Origin: Candidatus Rifleibacteriota bacterium
GTDB taxonomy: Bacteria > Riflebacteria > Ozemobacteria > Ozemobacterales > Ozemobacteraceae
Assembly: GCA_017526725.1 (NCBI GenBank)
Contig: JAFXRA010000377.1
Span: 1 to 23,840 of the forward strand
Direction: 5' to 3'
Length of the DNA: 23,840 nucleotides
Positions 15,343-23,453 of the stretch are shown here, in pieces. Both the position numbers and the translations under genes were made by a program. How positions within the stretch are numbered: the first letter of the stretch is position 1; each line of letters starts with the position of its first letter. Under the pieces are notes generated by a model. The model searched no databases, was not told where the DNA came from, and worked only from the letters and a program-made list of their open reading frames with translations.

Positions 15343-15425
15343 TTTAGTAGACTCACCACACTTGGTATTTTTCTTTACTCCCTTAATCCATTCTTCAAAA
15401 TCCCTTCTCTCAAAAAAAAATATAG

Positions 15426-15454
15426 TTGATTTTAAAAGTGTTTCGTGGTAATCT
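15426..15454 (+). promoter_or_regulatory. Sigma-70-type promoter of the rpsF operon
   Basis: TTGATT at 15426-15431 and TAATCT at 15449-15454, separated by exactly 17 bases, with TGG just before the -10 (extended -10). Predicted transcription start near 15461, giving a leader of about 66 bases before rpsF. Confidence 0.75.
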
Positions 15455-15460
15455 AAAGGG

Positions 15461-15527
15461 TACATCCCTGCTTTTGTCTGAGAAAATGACAAAGGCTGAA
15501 ATTTATCCGAAGGGAGGTTTTATATTA
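15461..15527 (+). promoter_or_regulatory. rpsF leader with stem-loop, possible S6/S18 feedback site
   Basis: CTTTTGTC (15471-15478) pairs over 8 bp (one G-T) with GACAAAGG (15488-15495) around a 9-base loop. A CCG follows at 15507-15509, just before the GGGAGG ribosome binding site at 15512-15517. In several bacteria the S6:S18 complex binds a structured leader with a CCG element in its own mRNA. Whether this is that motif needs a covariance model. Confidence 0.35.
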
Positions 15528-15815
15528 GTGAAACCTTACGAAACATTGTTTTTTACCGAACCCGGTATCGAAAACGAAGCTCTCGATGCCTTAATTGGTA
15601 AAGTAGAAAATGCTATTACCAAAAATGGCGGTCAGGTCGAAAAAATCGACAAATGGGGTCGCCGTCCTCTGGCTTATCCAGTAGAAAAACACACTGAAGG
15701 TAACTATGTTCTCATTAACTTCCAGGCTACTGGCGAAGCTTTAAAAGAACTCGAAAGAACATATCTGATCAATCAGACTATTCTTCGCTTCATGACTACC
15801 GTTCGCGGTCAGTAA
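15528..15815 (+). CDS. rpsF: Small ribosomal subunit protein bS6
   Basis: A 95-residue bS6, the normal family length, of the 30S platform where it pairs with bS18. It begins KPYETLFFTEP and contains DKWGRRPLAYPVEK, a hallmark of the family that contacts 16S rRNA, then TEGNYVLINF. The GTG at 15528 is chosen because GGGAGG (15512-15517) lies 10 bases upstream and residues line up with family starts; a longer frame from 15426 would begin inside the promoter. It is the first gene of the rpsF-ssb-rpsR-DUF2232-rplI operon. Confidence 0.96.
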   Translation: MKPYETLFFTEPGIENEALDALIGKVENAITKNGGQVEKIDKWGRRPLAYPVEKHTEGNYVLINFQATGEALKELERTYLINQTILRFMTTVRGQ

Positions 15816-15828
15816 AAGAAAATCTACT

Positions 15829-16263
15829 ATGGCTGGCAATCTTAATAAAGTATTTTTGCTTGGTAATCTTACTCGAGATCCTGAATTAAGGCATACTGCT
15901 CAAGGCACTTCAGTTGCTAATTTCAGTATTGCTGTTAATCGTACTTATAAGGGAAATGACGGAGACTTCAAAAAAGAAACCAGTTATTTCAATATTATAG
16001 TATGGGGTAAGACTGGTGAAAACTGTGCAAAATTCCTTAGTAAAGGTAGACCTGTTCTGGTAGAAGGCAGATTGCAGAATCGCAGTTACGAAACTCAGGA
16101 TGGACAAAAGCGCACTATCACTGAAATCGTTGCAGACAACGTTCAGTTCTTGGGCTCTGCTTCTGGTCGTGATGCAATGGATGAAGGCAATGCAGGCGGC
16201 GATGATGTTGGATTCGCAGCAGACTTCTCTCCAGCAGACGACGATGACGCTGTTCCATTCTAA
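15829..16263 (+). CDS. ssb: Single-stranded DNA-binding protein
   Basis: A 144-residue SSB. The N-terminal OB fold (about 1-110) shows LNKVFLLGNLTRDPELRHT, VANFSIAVNRTY and FNIIVWGKTGENCAKFLSKG, all typical. The rest is a Gly/Asp-rich flexible tail ending in DDDDAVPF, the acidic tip that recruits repair and replication enzymes. It starts 13 bases after rpsF with only a weak A-rich upstream site, so translation is probably coupled. The position between rpsF and rpsR is widespread in bacteria. Confidence 0.97.
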   Translation: MAGNLNKVFLLGNLTRDPELRHTAQGTSVANFSIAVNRTYKGNDGDFKKETSYFNIIVWGKTGENCAKFLSKGRPVLVEGRLQNRSYETQDGQKRTITEIVADNVQFLGSASGRDAMDEGNAGGDDVGFAADFSPADDDDAVPF

Positions 16264-16309
16264 TGTATAATTAATTGCATGTTATTTACGATTTATCGGA
16301 GGAAATAAA

Positions 16310-16537
16310 ATGACCGAATTTAAAAGACATAGACATAGAAAAGTATGTCATTTCTGTAAAGACAAAGTTACATTTATCGATTACAAAGACGTTGCTCGCC
16401 TAAAAAGATACATCAATGACCGTGGCAAGATCACCAGCCGCAGATCTACTGGTACTTGCACTGCTCATCAGAAACATCTTACTACTGCCATTAAGCGTGC
16501 TCGCAATATGGCTCTTCTTCCTTTCGCTAACGTCTAA
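16310..16537 (+). CDS. rpsR: Small ribosomal subunit protein bS18
   Basis: A 75-residue bS18. It has the basic start [12 protein letters not shown], then [13 protein letters not shown], the [13 protein letters not shown] motif and the [13 protein letters not shown] end. Cys13 and Cys16 form a zinc-binding-like C-x2-C seen in some bS18 proteins; another Cys is at about residue 49. GGAGG at 16298-16302 with 7-base spacing is a strong ribosome binding site. It is the partner of bS6 in the 30S platform. Confidence 0.97.
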   Translation: MTEFKRHRHRKVCHFCKDKVTFIDYKDVARLKRYINDRGKITSRRSTGTCTAHQKHLTTAIKRARNMALLPFANV

Positions 16538-16558
16538 TTACGAAGTTAAACCCGTAGT

Positions 16559-17353
16559 ATGTTTCTCATGCTTATAGCATTGTTTATAATGCCTGTAGCA
16601 TTTCTATACTTTGCTGTTAAGTCGAAATTTACTCCGCTTAACGCAGTATGCTTGGCACTGTTATCATCAACGGCATTTTCCTGTGGGTGTTGGACGATAA
16701 TCAATACCCCGGAAAGACAGAAACAGGCTATTCAGATTTTTAAAGATGAATTTGAAAAGCAGTTGACCGTTGTAGAAGAACGGATGAAAGCCCAGAAGAT
16801 AGAAAATTCTGAATACTCAGAGTCTATTGAAACTTTAAGAGAAAATTTCAATAAGGTTGCTGATAAGGCTTTCTTGCTTATACCAAGTACAACGATATTC
16901 TTATGGCACTTGGTAACACTTGGGATTCTTTATGCCTTAGCCTCTTGGCTAGGTCCGAAATTCGGCTATAAAGTCGAGCCGTTTCCAGCCTTTAAGGATT
17001 GGACCTTTGACTGGAATCTGGTATGGTTATATATCATAGGTTGGGTATTATATTTCCTGATTGGCGGTATAGAAGGATTACCTGGTGGAAAAATAATTCA
17101 GATATTGGGTGCTAACTGCTTTATAATGAGCAATATTCTTTATCTGATTATAGGCTTTTCATTGTTGTTCTTCATGTATGACAAATACAAGATGGGACTA
17201 GTGACAAGAGTCGGTTTATCGATTATAGCGTTGATGTTCTCTCAGTTTATGATTTGGCTTGGGCTGATTGATGTTTGGGCTGAATTCAGACTGAAGAAAT
17301 CAACACCAGAAGTCACAGATAATTCTGATGACGATGACTTTTTTGATTTTTGA
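16559..17353 (+). CDS. DUF2232 (YybS-like) membrane protein
   Basis: A 264-residue polytopic membrane protein. It begins with two hydrophobic segments (about 1-20 and 24-48), then a soluble helical region rich in Glu and Lys (about 50-105, coiled-coil-like), then about four more membrane segments to residue 245. The late motif GLIDVWAEFR matches the G-x-x-D-x-W-x-x-x-R ending of DUF2232. The slot between rpsR and rplI is the same as YybS in Bacillus, which supports the family call; its function is unknown. The C-terminus is strongly acidic and ends in DDDDFFDF. No strong ribosome binding site; the start is 21 bases after rpsR. Confidence 0.75.
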   Translation: MFLMLIALFIMPVAFLYFAVKSKFTPLNAVCLALLSSTAFSCGCWTIINTPERQKQAIQIFKDEFEKQLTVVEERMKAQKIENSEYSESIETLRENFNKVADKAFLLIPSTTIFLWHLVTLGILYALASWLGPKFGYKVEPFPAFKDWTFDWNLVWLYIIGWVLYFLIGGIEGLPGGKIIQILGANCFIMSNILYLIIGFSLLFFMYDKYKMGLVTRVGLSIIALMFSQFMIWLGLIDVWAEFRLKKSTPEVTDNSDDDDFFDF

Positions 17354-17373
17354 TAATTACTCAGGAGAAAAAA

Positions 17374-17832
17374 ATGGAAGTATTAATGATAGATACCGTT
17401 CCCCGAGTCGGTAGAAAAGGCGAATTAAAGAACGTAGCAGAAGGTTTTGCACGCAATTACCTCTTCCCAAGAAATAAAGCTATTCTTGCAACAGAAGGCG
17501 CTAAGAAACATCTTCAGCTTATGAAGACTTCTTGGGAAAAACAGGCTGCAAAAGAAAAAGCTATGTATACTGATATGGCCCAGAAGATTGAAGGTCTTAC
17601 TGTTACAATCACTAAGAGAGCTGGCGACAAAGGCCGCTTGTTCGGTTCTGTTACAAGTGCTGAACTTGCTGAAGAAATCAGCAAGCTCGCTAAAGTTGAT
17701 GTAGATAAGAAGCTTATCGTTGCTGACCATATTAAGGAAACTGGTGAACATGCTGTTACCATCCGCTTCACTGGCGATGTAAGAGCTCACCTCAAAGTTG
17801 TTGTTGTACCTGAAGAAGTTAAAGTTGACTAA
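17374..17832 (+). CDS. rplI: Large ribosomal subunit protein bL9
   Basis: A 152-residue bL9 of the 50S subunit. The N-terminal rRNA-binding domain has VPRVGRKGELKNVAEGFARNYLFP, a family signature. A long central helix (about 45-75) leads to the C-terminal domain with KRAGDKGRLFGSVTSAELA and HAVTIRF-like strands. The ATG at 17374 is supported by AGGAG at 17363-17367, 6 bases upstream; an in-frame TTG at 17350 overlaps the previous gene and has no site. It is the last gene of the operon and is followed by a strong terminator. Confidence 0.95.
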   Translation: MEVLMIDTVPRVGRKGELKNVAEGFARNYLFPRNKAILATEGAKKHLQLMKTSWEKQAAKEKAMYTDMAQKIEGLTVTITKRAGDKGRLFGSVTSAELAEEISKLAKVDVDKKLIVADHIKETGEHAVTIRFTGDVRAHLKVVVVPEEVKVD

Positions 17833-17859
17833 TTTAGTATAAACAAAGCTTACAAAGAG

Positions 17860-17896
17860 TCCCTTGCTTATTTATTAATAAGCGAGGGATTTTTTT
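17860..17896 (+). terminator. Intrinsic terminator of the ribosomal operon
   Basis: TCCCTTGCTTATT (17860-17872), loop of four bases and AATAAGCGAGGGA (17877-17889) form a 13-bp stem with one G-T pair, followed by seven T. A strong classic terminator 27 bases past rplI. Confidence 0.93.
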
Positions 17897-17903
17897 GTTT
17901 GAT

Positions 17904-18003
17904 ATCCCCTTTTTCACTGCCGCCAAGGATGGCGGCGTGCAAGCGAGCGACAGGAGGTCTGCGAGTCGTAAAGGGGAACGATTGCGATAGCAACAAAGGG
18001 GAT
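17904..18003. repeat. GC-rich palindromic module D
   Basis: ATCCCCTTT (17904-17912) and AAAGGGGAT (17995-18003) enclose the module as perfect inverted ends. Inside are GCCGCC-AAGGAT-GGCGGC (17919-17936), AGCGAGCGA-like words and GATTGC-GATA-GCAAC (17980-17994). It is related in style to modules A-C, though less alike. Confidence 0.55.
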
Positions 18004-18069
18004 TTTTGAGAAGTTAAATAAACAGTACAAAGCTAAGTCCGAAAACTTAACGGTTTAAAAAATCTCCTT

Positions 18070-18111
18070 GTCATGCACTTTGTGCATGACATCCCTCTTT
18101 AACAAAGAGGG
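18070..18111 (-). terminator. Double hairpin at the end of lpxK
   Basis: CCCTCTTT-AAC-AAAGAGGG (18093-18111) overlaps the lpxK stop codon, and GTCATGCAC-TTT-GTGCATGAC (18070-18090) follows it downstream on the minus strand. A six-T run lies about 7 bases beyond. It probably ends the minus-strand polysaccharide operon. Confidence 0.55.
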
Positions 18112-19112
18112 TTATCTAGTCCAAGTTCTTCTAGAAATCTTCTGCCAGAAACAGGTTTTGACTTTATTCTAAGAACGTTTAAATCCATTTTCTCAGCCAT
18201 TTCAGACTTTATTTTTATTGCATCTTTTTCTGTGCAGACTAGAGCTAGACTGCTTTTAGATGCTTCTTTCAGCAAATCTTCTAATTCAGATTCAGAAAAT
18301 CTGTGATGGTCTCGAAACTCTTTTTTGGCTGATATCTGATAGCCGCATTGTTCTAACTGCGCATAGAAGCTTTCCGGTCTTCCTATGGCAGAAAACGCCA
18401 TTAGCTTTGTATTTTTATCAAGATTTGCCAGTTCGCCGTTATGCTTAAACAGCCCTTCGCAGAGAGTATGGGTTTTTATTACAGGAATTCCAGGGGCTTT
18501 TTCATCAAGCCATTTCAACCAGTATTCTATTTGTTCTTTTGAAGCTGATTCGCATCTGGTCAATAATATGGCCTTAGCTTGTTTTAGACGTTCAATAGGT
18601 TCTCTTAATCTTCCGGAAGGAATAAGCTGAGCTTCTTCAGGCTTAGACATTGAATCCCAGAGTATTATATCAAAATCTTTGTATAATCTTCGGTATTGAA
18701 AACCGTCGTCTAATAGTATTAAATCTGGTTTATATTTAGATTCGCCTATTATTGCGGCGTGATGTCTGTTTTTGCCGACTAATACCGGAATATTTGGAAA
18801 ACGTTTGTTCAGCATTAAAGCCTCATCGGTTAGTTCAAAGGGTTGGTCGCCTGTTCCGATTAATTCATAAAAAGAATTTTCCCAAGGGCATCTATAGCCT
18901 CTTGTTAAGACGAGCAGTTTTTTCTGAGGTTGCTGAGTTTGAAATTCTTTTAACAATTGAAATAATACAGGGGTTTTACCGGTGCCGCCCATGCTTAAAT
19001 TGCCTACAGATATCACTTTTGCCTTTGTTCGGTATTTTAAGAAATCAAAGGTTTCAAAGAATTCTCTTTCGAGTGTGGTTAGGGTGCAGTATATGTCTGA
19101 AAGAATACTCAT
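18099..19112 (-). CDS. lpxK: Tetraacyldisaccharide 4'-kinase (lipid A kinase)
   Basis: A 337-residue LpxK, which phosphorylates the 4' position of the lipid A disaccharide on the inner face of the inner membrane. Seen are SVGNLSMGGTGKTP with the P loop at residues 42-48, LTRGYR, GDQPFELTDEA, DDGFQY (135-140), PSGRLREP and FRDHHRF. All are family markers in the normal order. Presence of LpxK implies lipid A and therefore an outer membrane. The start has no clear ribosome binding site. It lies 5 bases after csaB, so the two are co-transcribed. The membrane-anchor helix of proteobacterial LpxK is not obvious at the N-terminus. Confidence 0.95.
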   Translation of the reverse strand: MSILSDIYCTLTTLEREFFETFDFLKYRTKAKVISVGNLSMGGTGKTPVLFQLLKEFQTQQPQKKLLVLTRGYRCPWENSFYELIGTGDQPFELTDEALMLNKRFPNIPVLVGKNRHHAAIIGESKYKPDLILLDDGFQYRRLYKDFDIILWDSMSKPEEAQLIPSGRLREPIERLKQAKAILLTRCESASKEQIEYWLKWLDEKAPGIPVIKTHTLCEGLFKHNGELANLDKNTKLMAFSAIGRPESFYAQLEQCGYQISAKKEFRDHHRFSESELEDLLKEASKSSLALVCTEKDAIKIKSEMAEKMDLNVLRIKSKPVSGRRFLEELGLDNPLC

Positions 19113-19117
19113 GATTT

Positions 19118-20095
19118 TTAAATTATATCATATTTTTGTTTTATGACTTCTAGAAATGATTTTTTCATTTCTAAGTATAATTCTTCGTTTTTACTAAAAA
19201 AATCGCAGGTTGGGGTATTAAAATCTAAAGAAATGCTATTTTTATTTAAAACCATTCCTGCAGAAACAGCTAAGTCTTTTACTTTGTCGTCATAGCAGAC
19301 AAGTTTAACCGGCAATCCTGCTCTTAACATAGCCAAAGCCGCATGGTATCGCATTGCAATTCCATGACTGCAATTTTTACAATTTTGAGAAAACTCGATA
19401 AAACGATTTGGGCAGAGTATTTCAGACATATTTGGAATAGTCTGAAGTAATTTTATATCACCTTTTCTAGCCGCCAAACCTATTTTGCTGCCTTCAAAAG
19501 CATTAATTTCTTCAAGGGCTTTGTTTAAAAGACTACTGTCTTTCCATTCTCTTAGATTTGCAACTAGTCTATTTGAGTCATGTTTATTCTGTTTCACTAT
19601 AGGAAAATGCCATGTCCAGTCTGTACCAAGCTTTACATTCGAGTTTGGCAGCAGACTTTTATATAAATCGTAAGAGGTTTTATCTCTTACATAGGCTATT
19701 TTTACAAAAGACAAAGCCTTTTTTACTAGTTTTTTCGCTTTTTCAGAACGCAGAGGTCCTAACCCTGTGCCGAATAATACCGGTGTAGAGCTCATTTTGG
19801 CTGCAGCAATGATTCTATAGGCAAAGAAGGTTACTCCTTCCCATGACCAATCTTGTAGGATTCCTCCTGTAAATAGAGTTATAGGCGAGTTATAAGCTGC
19901 TTTTAAAAAACTCGGCCAGGAAAAAATGCCTCGTCTGCGAATGCTTATTCCGAAATCTTGTTTAGAACCGCTTGTAATTATGGGGGTAATATCAGAAGGA
20001 AGATTATCGCAAATGGCTTTCAATATGGATTCATCACCCATATTCCCTTCACCAAAGAAGCCTGTTAGTAGTATTGTTTTATTTTTTCTTGTCAT
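19118..20095 (-). CDS. csaB: Polysaccharide pyruvyl transferase, CsaB type
   Basis: A 325-residue member of the polysaccharide pyruvyl transferase family. The start TGFFGEGNMGDES (residues 11-23) is the family glycine-rich loop. TGGILQDWSW, VRDKTSYDLY and, near the end, SHGIAMRYHAALAMLRAGLPV and CYDDKVKDLA match CsaB. CsaB adds ketal pyruvate from phosphoenolpyruvate to wall polymers so that SLH-domain proteins can bind. No SLH protein is in the window, so here it may instead modify a surface polysaccharide. It is 5 bases before lpxK and downstream of the glycosyltransferases, separated from them by a MITE-like element. Confidence 0.8.
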   Translation of the reverse strand: MTRKNKTILLTGFFGEGNMGDESILKAICDNLPSDITPIITSGSKQDFGISIRRRGIFSWPSFLKAAYNSPITLFTGGILQDWSWEGVTFFAYRIIAAAKMSSTPVLFGTGLGPLRSEKAKKLVKKALSFVKIAYVRDKTSYDLYKSLLPNSNVKLGTDWTWHFPIVKQNKHDSNRLVANLREWKDSSLLNKALEEINAFEGSKIGLAARKGDIKLLQTIPNMSEILCPNRFIEFSQNCKNCSHGIAMRYHAALAMLRAGLPVKLVCYDDKVKDLAVSAGMVLNKNSISLDFNTPTCDFFSKNEELYLEMKKSFLEVIKQKYDII

Positions 20096-20119
20096 AGAGG
20101 TATAATTATCCCCTTTAAA

Positions 20120-20302
20120 AGAGGTTGGCCGAAAACTAGAAATTTGATGAAGAATCAGTATTTATTTGTTTTGTAGCCTACTCATTGTCATAAACGTATA
20201 GCTTTCAGGGCTAAAGCCCATACGCTATCCTTTTTATGACAAATGTGTAGGCAATTAGCACAATCTAATTTGGACTTAAAAATTAGTTTTCGGACAACCT
20301 CT
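20120..20302. mobile_element. MITE-like element, copy 2
   Basis: Second copy of the element at 4420-4601. The terminal inverted repeats are better preserved: AGAGGTTGGCCGAAAACTA (20120-20138) against the complement of 20284-20302 matches at 18 of 19 positions. The two copies share almost all bases across ~182 bp, including the central 77-bp hairpin. It lies between two minus-strand genes of the polysaccharide block and may split their transcription. Confidence 0.72.
20176..20252. repeat. 77-bp palindromic hairpin, copy 3
   Basis: Same palindrome as copies 1 and 2, with GCCTAC/GTAGGC ends. One change (C to T at hairpin position 7) falls in an already unpaired position; another (A to C in GCTATCC) breaks one pair of the middle stem. 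Confidence 0.85.
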
Positions 20303-20321
20303 AAAAAATAGGGTTGATATA

Positions 20322-21359
20322 TTACAGATACGGCAGTATCAATTTCATTCTTTCACTCCAAGTGGGAATATTCTCTAAAACCTTATTAAACCTTATCTTT
20401 TTCATATTTTCAATAGCTTCTTTTGCTTGTTCAGCATCTTTTATGAAATAATTTATATATTTATTGGAATGAAGCGATTCGATATCCGGTGCCCATATTT
20501 GCAGTCCTGCAGTGCGGTAATCGTAAGCTTTTATCGGGTCAACCCCTTTTATCAGTTCTATATTTTTAAATGGAATGAGACCAATACAGCATTCCTTCAT
20601 AAGTTGTAAAAGCTGATTTGAATTTAATTCACCATGAAAAACTACTTTTTTATTTTGTAATAACAGAGTAAAAGCTTTGCCTCTGCCTTTGCCAGCTATA
20701 TGAAGTTCAATATTTTCCAGCTTTGTCAGCATTTCTAACCAATCTATATCAACCCATTCATAATGGGCTCCAGAAGATAGCAGCTTTATCTTGCTGTTAT
20801 AATCTTTTTTAGGAGTAAATTTGTCGGTTTGAAAGAAAGTAGCATTTGGCAGCAACAAGCATTTGTTTTGCTGACACTTTGTAAAATGCTCTTTTATGAA
20901 TGGGTGTGAAACTGTTATTAAATCTGATTTATCAGCAATAATTGATTCATACTCATGCCAGGCTTTTGTTCTTTGGTTTGGAAAATTGCCATGAAGATCG
21001 CAGCAATCATATATTGCTTTTTTCCATTTTTCTTTTGTAAACTCGGCGCATGAAGGCTCTGCCAGCCAAAGAATACAATCCGAAGTTTTAAGGTGCAGTT
21101 TCTTTTTTATTAATTTAAGAGCTATTTTAGCTGTAATATTTTGAATTAAGGGGTAGGAAACTGCTTTAAAAGGTATCTTTAAATCTATTATTTTCAAATT
21201 TTTGTTTCTTTCTCGAATTTTGCAAGAGAATCCGTTTGAGTAAAGCGGGTTTATGAAAAATATCTGAAAATTATTTTTTGCTAATTCTAGAGCTAGCCCT
21301 TGATGACGCTGTTTTAAACTGTCATAATTAACAGGCGAAACAAAAATTATTTTTTTCAT
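20322..21359 (-). CDS. GT-B glycosyltransferase
   Basis: A 345-residue glycosyltransferase of the GT-B/GT4-like kind. The N-terminal half starts KKIIFVSPVNYDSLKQRHQG and contains YDCCDLHGNF, a motif seen in a group of surface-polysaccharide transferases. The C-terminal half has IKLLSSGAHYEWVD, HIAGKGRG, KVVFHGE, GLIPFKN and GVDPIKAYDYRTAG, the last being the donor-binding stretch (D-P-x-K-x-Y-D-Y-x-x-A-G). The canonical E-x7-E is not exact. Donor sugar unknown. It lies 5 bases after the double glycosyltransferase and is followed by the MITE-like element. Confidence 0.85.
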   Translation of the reverse strand: MKKIIFVSPVNYDSLKQRHQGLALELAKNNFQIFFINPLYSNGFSCKIRERNKNLKIIDLKIPFKAVSYPLIQNITAKIALKLIKKKLHLKTSDCILWLAEPSCAEFTKEKWKKAIYDCCDLHGNFPNQRTKAWHEYESIIADKSDLITVSHPFIKEHFTKCQQNKCLLLPNATFFQTDKFTPKKDYNSKIKLLSSGAHYEWVDIDWLEMLTKLENIELHIAGKGRGKAFTLLLQNKKVVFHGELNSNQLLQLMKECCIGLIPFKNIELIKGVDPIKAYDYRTAGLQIWAPDIESLHSNKYINYFIKDAEQAKEAIENMKKIRFNKVLENIPTWSERMKLILPYL

Positions 21360-21364
21360 ACAGC

Positions 21365-23452
21365 TTAATTGTTTATTAACTCAAACAATGCGTTTTCGAA
21401 GTCATCAATCATCTTTTCCTGATTATTAACAGCTTTGAAACGTTCAAAAGCATTATTGCTGAATTTTTCATAGTTTTCTTTTTGAGAAAGATTATTGATG
21501 GCTTCAATTAAAGCTTTCTCATCTTTTGGCTCTATAAGAATTCCACTTTCATTGTTGGTAATTATTTCTGGAATACCTCCAACGTTTGTTGCAATACAGG
21601 GTATTCCAAGCCTCATGACTTCTAGAAGACTTAGGGGTATTCCTTCTCCTAATGAAGGAAGCAGAGCTATGTCTATATCGTCGTAGTATTGAGACGGGTC
21701 ATTTACAAAGCCATGAAAAACTACTTTTTCTTTTAAATTGGTTAAAGAATTACAAAGATTTTCAAGGTTTTGTCGTTCAGGTCCATCTCCAAAAATATGT
21801 ATCTTGCCTGTTTTTATTTGAGAAATATTCTCTGAAATTGCTTTTAAAGCCCATTCATGCCCTTTATTAAAATGCAGTTTAGCTGTTATTGAAATATTTA
21901 ACGGTCTGTCAGGAAATGCTCTAGTTCCTACTGCAGGTTTATCTATACAGTTGTTTATGGTAATGAGGGAAGATTCGTCAGCATTCTGTTCTAATAAATG
22001 TAGCTTAACAGCGTTTGAAACGGCTATCTGCCTGTCGCTGAACTGATAGTATATTTTTTTATTCAAGCCATGTATATGAGAAATGCATTTTGTGCCGGTA
22101 ATCTTGCCTAGAATACCTGAAAACAGGCTTGCTTTGTTTAGATGAGAACTGATTATGTCAGGTTTTATTGTAATTATATCTTTGAATAATTTCGCGGCAA
22201 ACATGATTCCGCCTAAATTCATAGAGGCAACAGAGCATTTTACGTTCATTGAGAGCAATTCTGAATATAGCGGATTTCCGGCACAGGTAGCAGTAACAGT
22301 CCAGCCTCGCTTTTGAAGATTCTTTATTAGATTGATAGCAAGACGTTCTCCACCGCCAAGTTCTCTTGAGGAAATTGCAAAATGGATTTTCTTTTTTCTT
22401 ATTAGACTTTCGTACAATTCTAAATGTTCTCTCATTGCTTCTTCCCTGTTAAATAGTTTTTCTACTCTTTTTCTGCCATTTTCTCCTAGTTCTTTTCTTT
22501 TTTCAAAGTCATTTATTAAGATTTCAAGGCTTTTTGCCAGCGATTCAGGATTATCGGGCTTACATAGAATGCCTGTAATATTATCTTCTATAACCTCCGG
22601 AATACCGCCGACTTTGCTTGCCACAACAGGCAGGCTTCGTTCCATTGCCTCGCAGATGTTTATTCCGAATGCTTCTTTTCGTGATGGTGCCGCAAAGATG
22701 CTGAGATTTTCAAGATATTGAGATTTATCCGGAATATCATCAACAAAATAGCAAATCTTATCTACGCCAAGCTCTTTAACTTGTTTGGCTAGAGTTTCTT
22801 TACCTTTACCGCCGCCGCCGATACTTATTTCGAATTGATTATTTCTTTCGTTGAGAATTTTTGCTGCCTTTAACAGTGTGTCAAGACCTTTTACTTCGTG
22901 AAGCCTTGATAGAGTCCCGATAATCACCTTGTTCTGGTTTTTATAATCTCTGGCTTTATTTATTACTACGCCTGGATAAATAATCTTAAATCTGCTTTTT
23001 TCCGTTTTGTTTATAGATTCAAAATACCACTCTGCCAGATGCTTACTTGGAAAAATAATATAGTCGGAAATAGACTGCATAAATTTTTCTACTAAATGGT
23101 AAAGGGCTGTTTCTGTTCCATGAATTGTTGTAATAAGCTTAGAATCTGCTTTTGACAGCAATTTGGCAAAACGAGACCATGCTGTAGCTCTGAAAAGATG
23201 TGTATGAATCAGGTCTGGTTTGAAAGAATTTATTAGATTTATAAGACGATAACAGGCTATAAAATCAAATAACTCTTCTCCGAGTATTTTTACTTCTATA
23301 CCCTCTTTTTGAAATTTGCTTATTAATGGGCCATTTCTGAATGCTGCTATAATTATTTTATTAGAGTCTCGGTTTAAATGTTTTGCCAAGTCTAAAAGCA
23401 GTATTTGAGCGCCACCAACAGTTAGGGCATTTATTACGTAAAGAATCTTCAT
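21365..23452 (-). CDS. Tandem (two-module) GT4 glycosyltransferase
   Basis: A 695-residue protein made of two complete GT-B/GT4 modules. Module 1 (about 1-350) starts KILYVINALTVGGAQILLLDLA and has IHTHLFRA, IGTLSRLHEVKGLDTLL and E-x7-E at Glu260/Glu268. Module 2 (about 352-695) starts IHFAISSRELGGGERLAINL and has HLNKASLFSG, HIHGLNKK, KGHEWALKA and E-x7-E at Glu603/Glu611. Each has the GGAQ/GGGER loop and the VGGIPE donor motif, so both could be active, perhaps adding two sugars in sequence. There is no stop or frameshift at the junction near residue 351. One base separates it from the previous stop. Confidence 0.9.
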   Translation of the reverse strand: MKILYVINALTVGGAQILLLDLAKHLNRDSNKIIIAAFRNGPLISKFQKEGIEVKILGEELFDFIACYRLINLINSFKPDLIHTHLFRATAWSRFAKLLSKADSKLITTIHGTETALYHLVEKFMQSISDYIIFPSKHLAEWYFESINKTEKSRFKIIYPGVVINKARDYKNQNKVIIGTLSRLHEVKGLDTLLKAAKILNERNNQFEISIGGGGKGKETLAKQVKELGVDKICYFVDDIPDKSQYLENLSIFAAPSRKEAFGINICEAMERSLPVVASKVGGIPEVIEDNITGILCKPDNPESLAKSLEILINDFEKRKELGENGRKRVEKLFNREEAMREHLELYESLIRKKKIHFAISSRELGGGERLAINLIKNLQKRGWTVTATCAGNPLYSELLSMNVKCSVASMNLGGIMFAAKLFKDIITIKPDIISSHLNKASLFSGILGKITGTKCISHIHGLNKKIYYQFSDRQIAVSNAVKLHLLEQNADESSLITINNCIDKPAVGTRAFPDRPLNISITAKLHFNKGHEWALKAISENISQIKTGKIHIFGDGPERQNLENLCNSLTNLKEKVVFHGFVNDPSQYYDDIDIALLPSLGEGIPLSLLEVMRLGIPCIATNVGGIPEIITNNESGILIEPKDEKALIEAINNLSQKENYEKFSNNAFERFKAVNNQEKMIDDFENALFELINN

Positions 23453-23453
23453 T

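Larger units (their letters stand above)
15199..15527. other. 329-bp region before the ribosomal operon
   Basis: No convincing gene. A 60-codon open frame at 15247-15429 has no family likeness and runs through palindromic module C. The region holds a small ACAAT/ATTGT hairpin (near 15276-15294), module C (15299-15342), the rpsF promoter and the rpsF leader. Confidence 0.7.

Noticed and set aside
15247..15429. A 60-codon open frame upstream of rpsF.
   Set aside because: It crosses palindromic module C and ends inside the rpsF promoter; the codons show no protein-like pattern.
17425..17790. Long minus-strand open frames opposite rplI.
   Set aside because: They are shadows of the well-supported bL9 gene.
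22332..22721. A 129-codon plus-strand open frame opposite the double glycosyltransferase.
   Set aside because: The opposite strand is a clear two-module GT4 protein with conserved motifs across this stretch.
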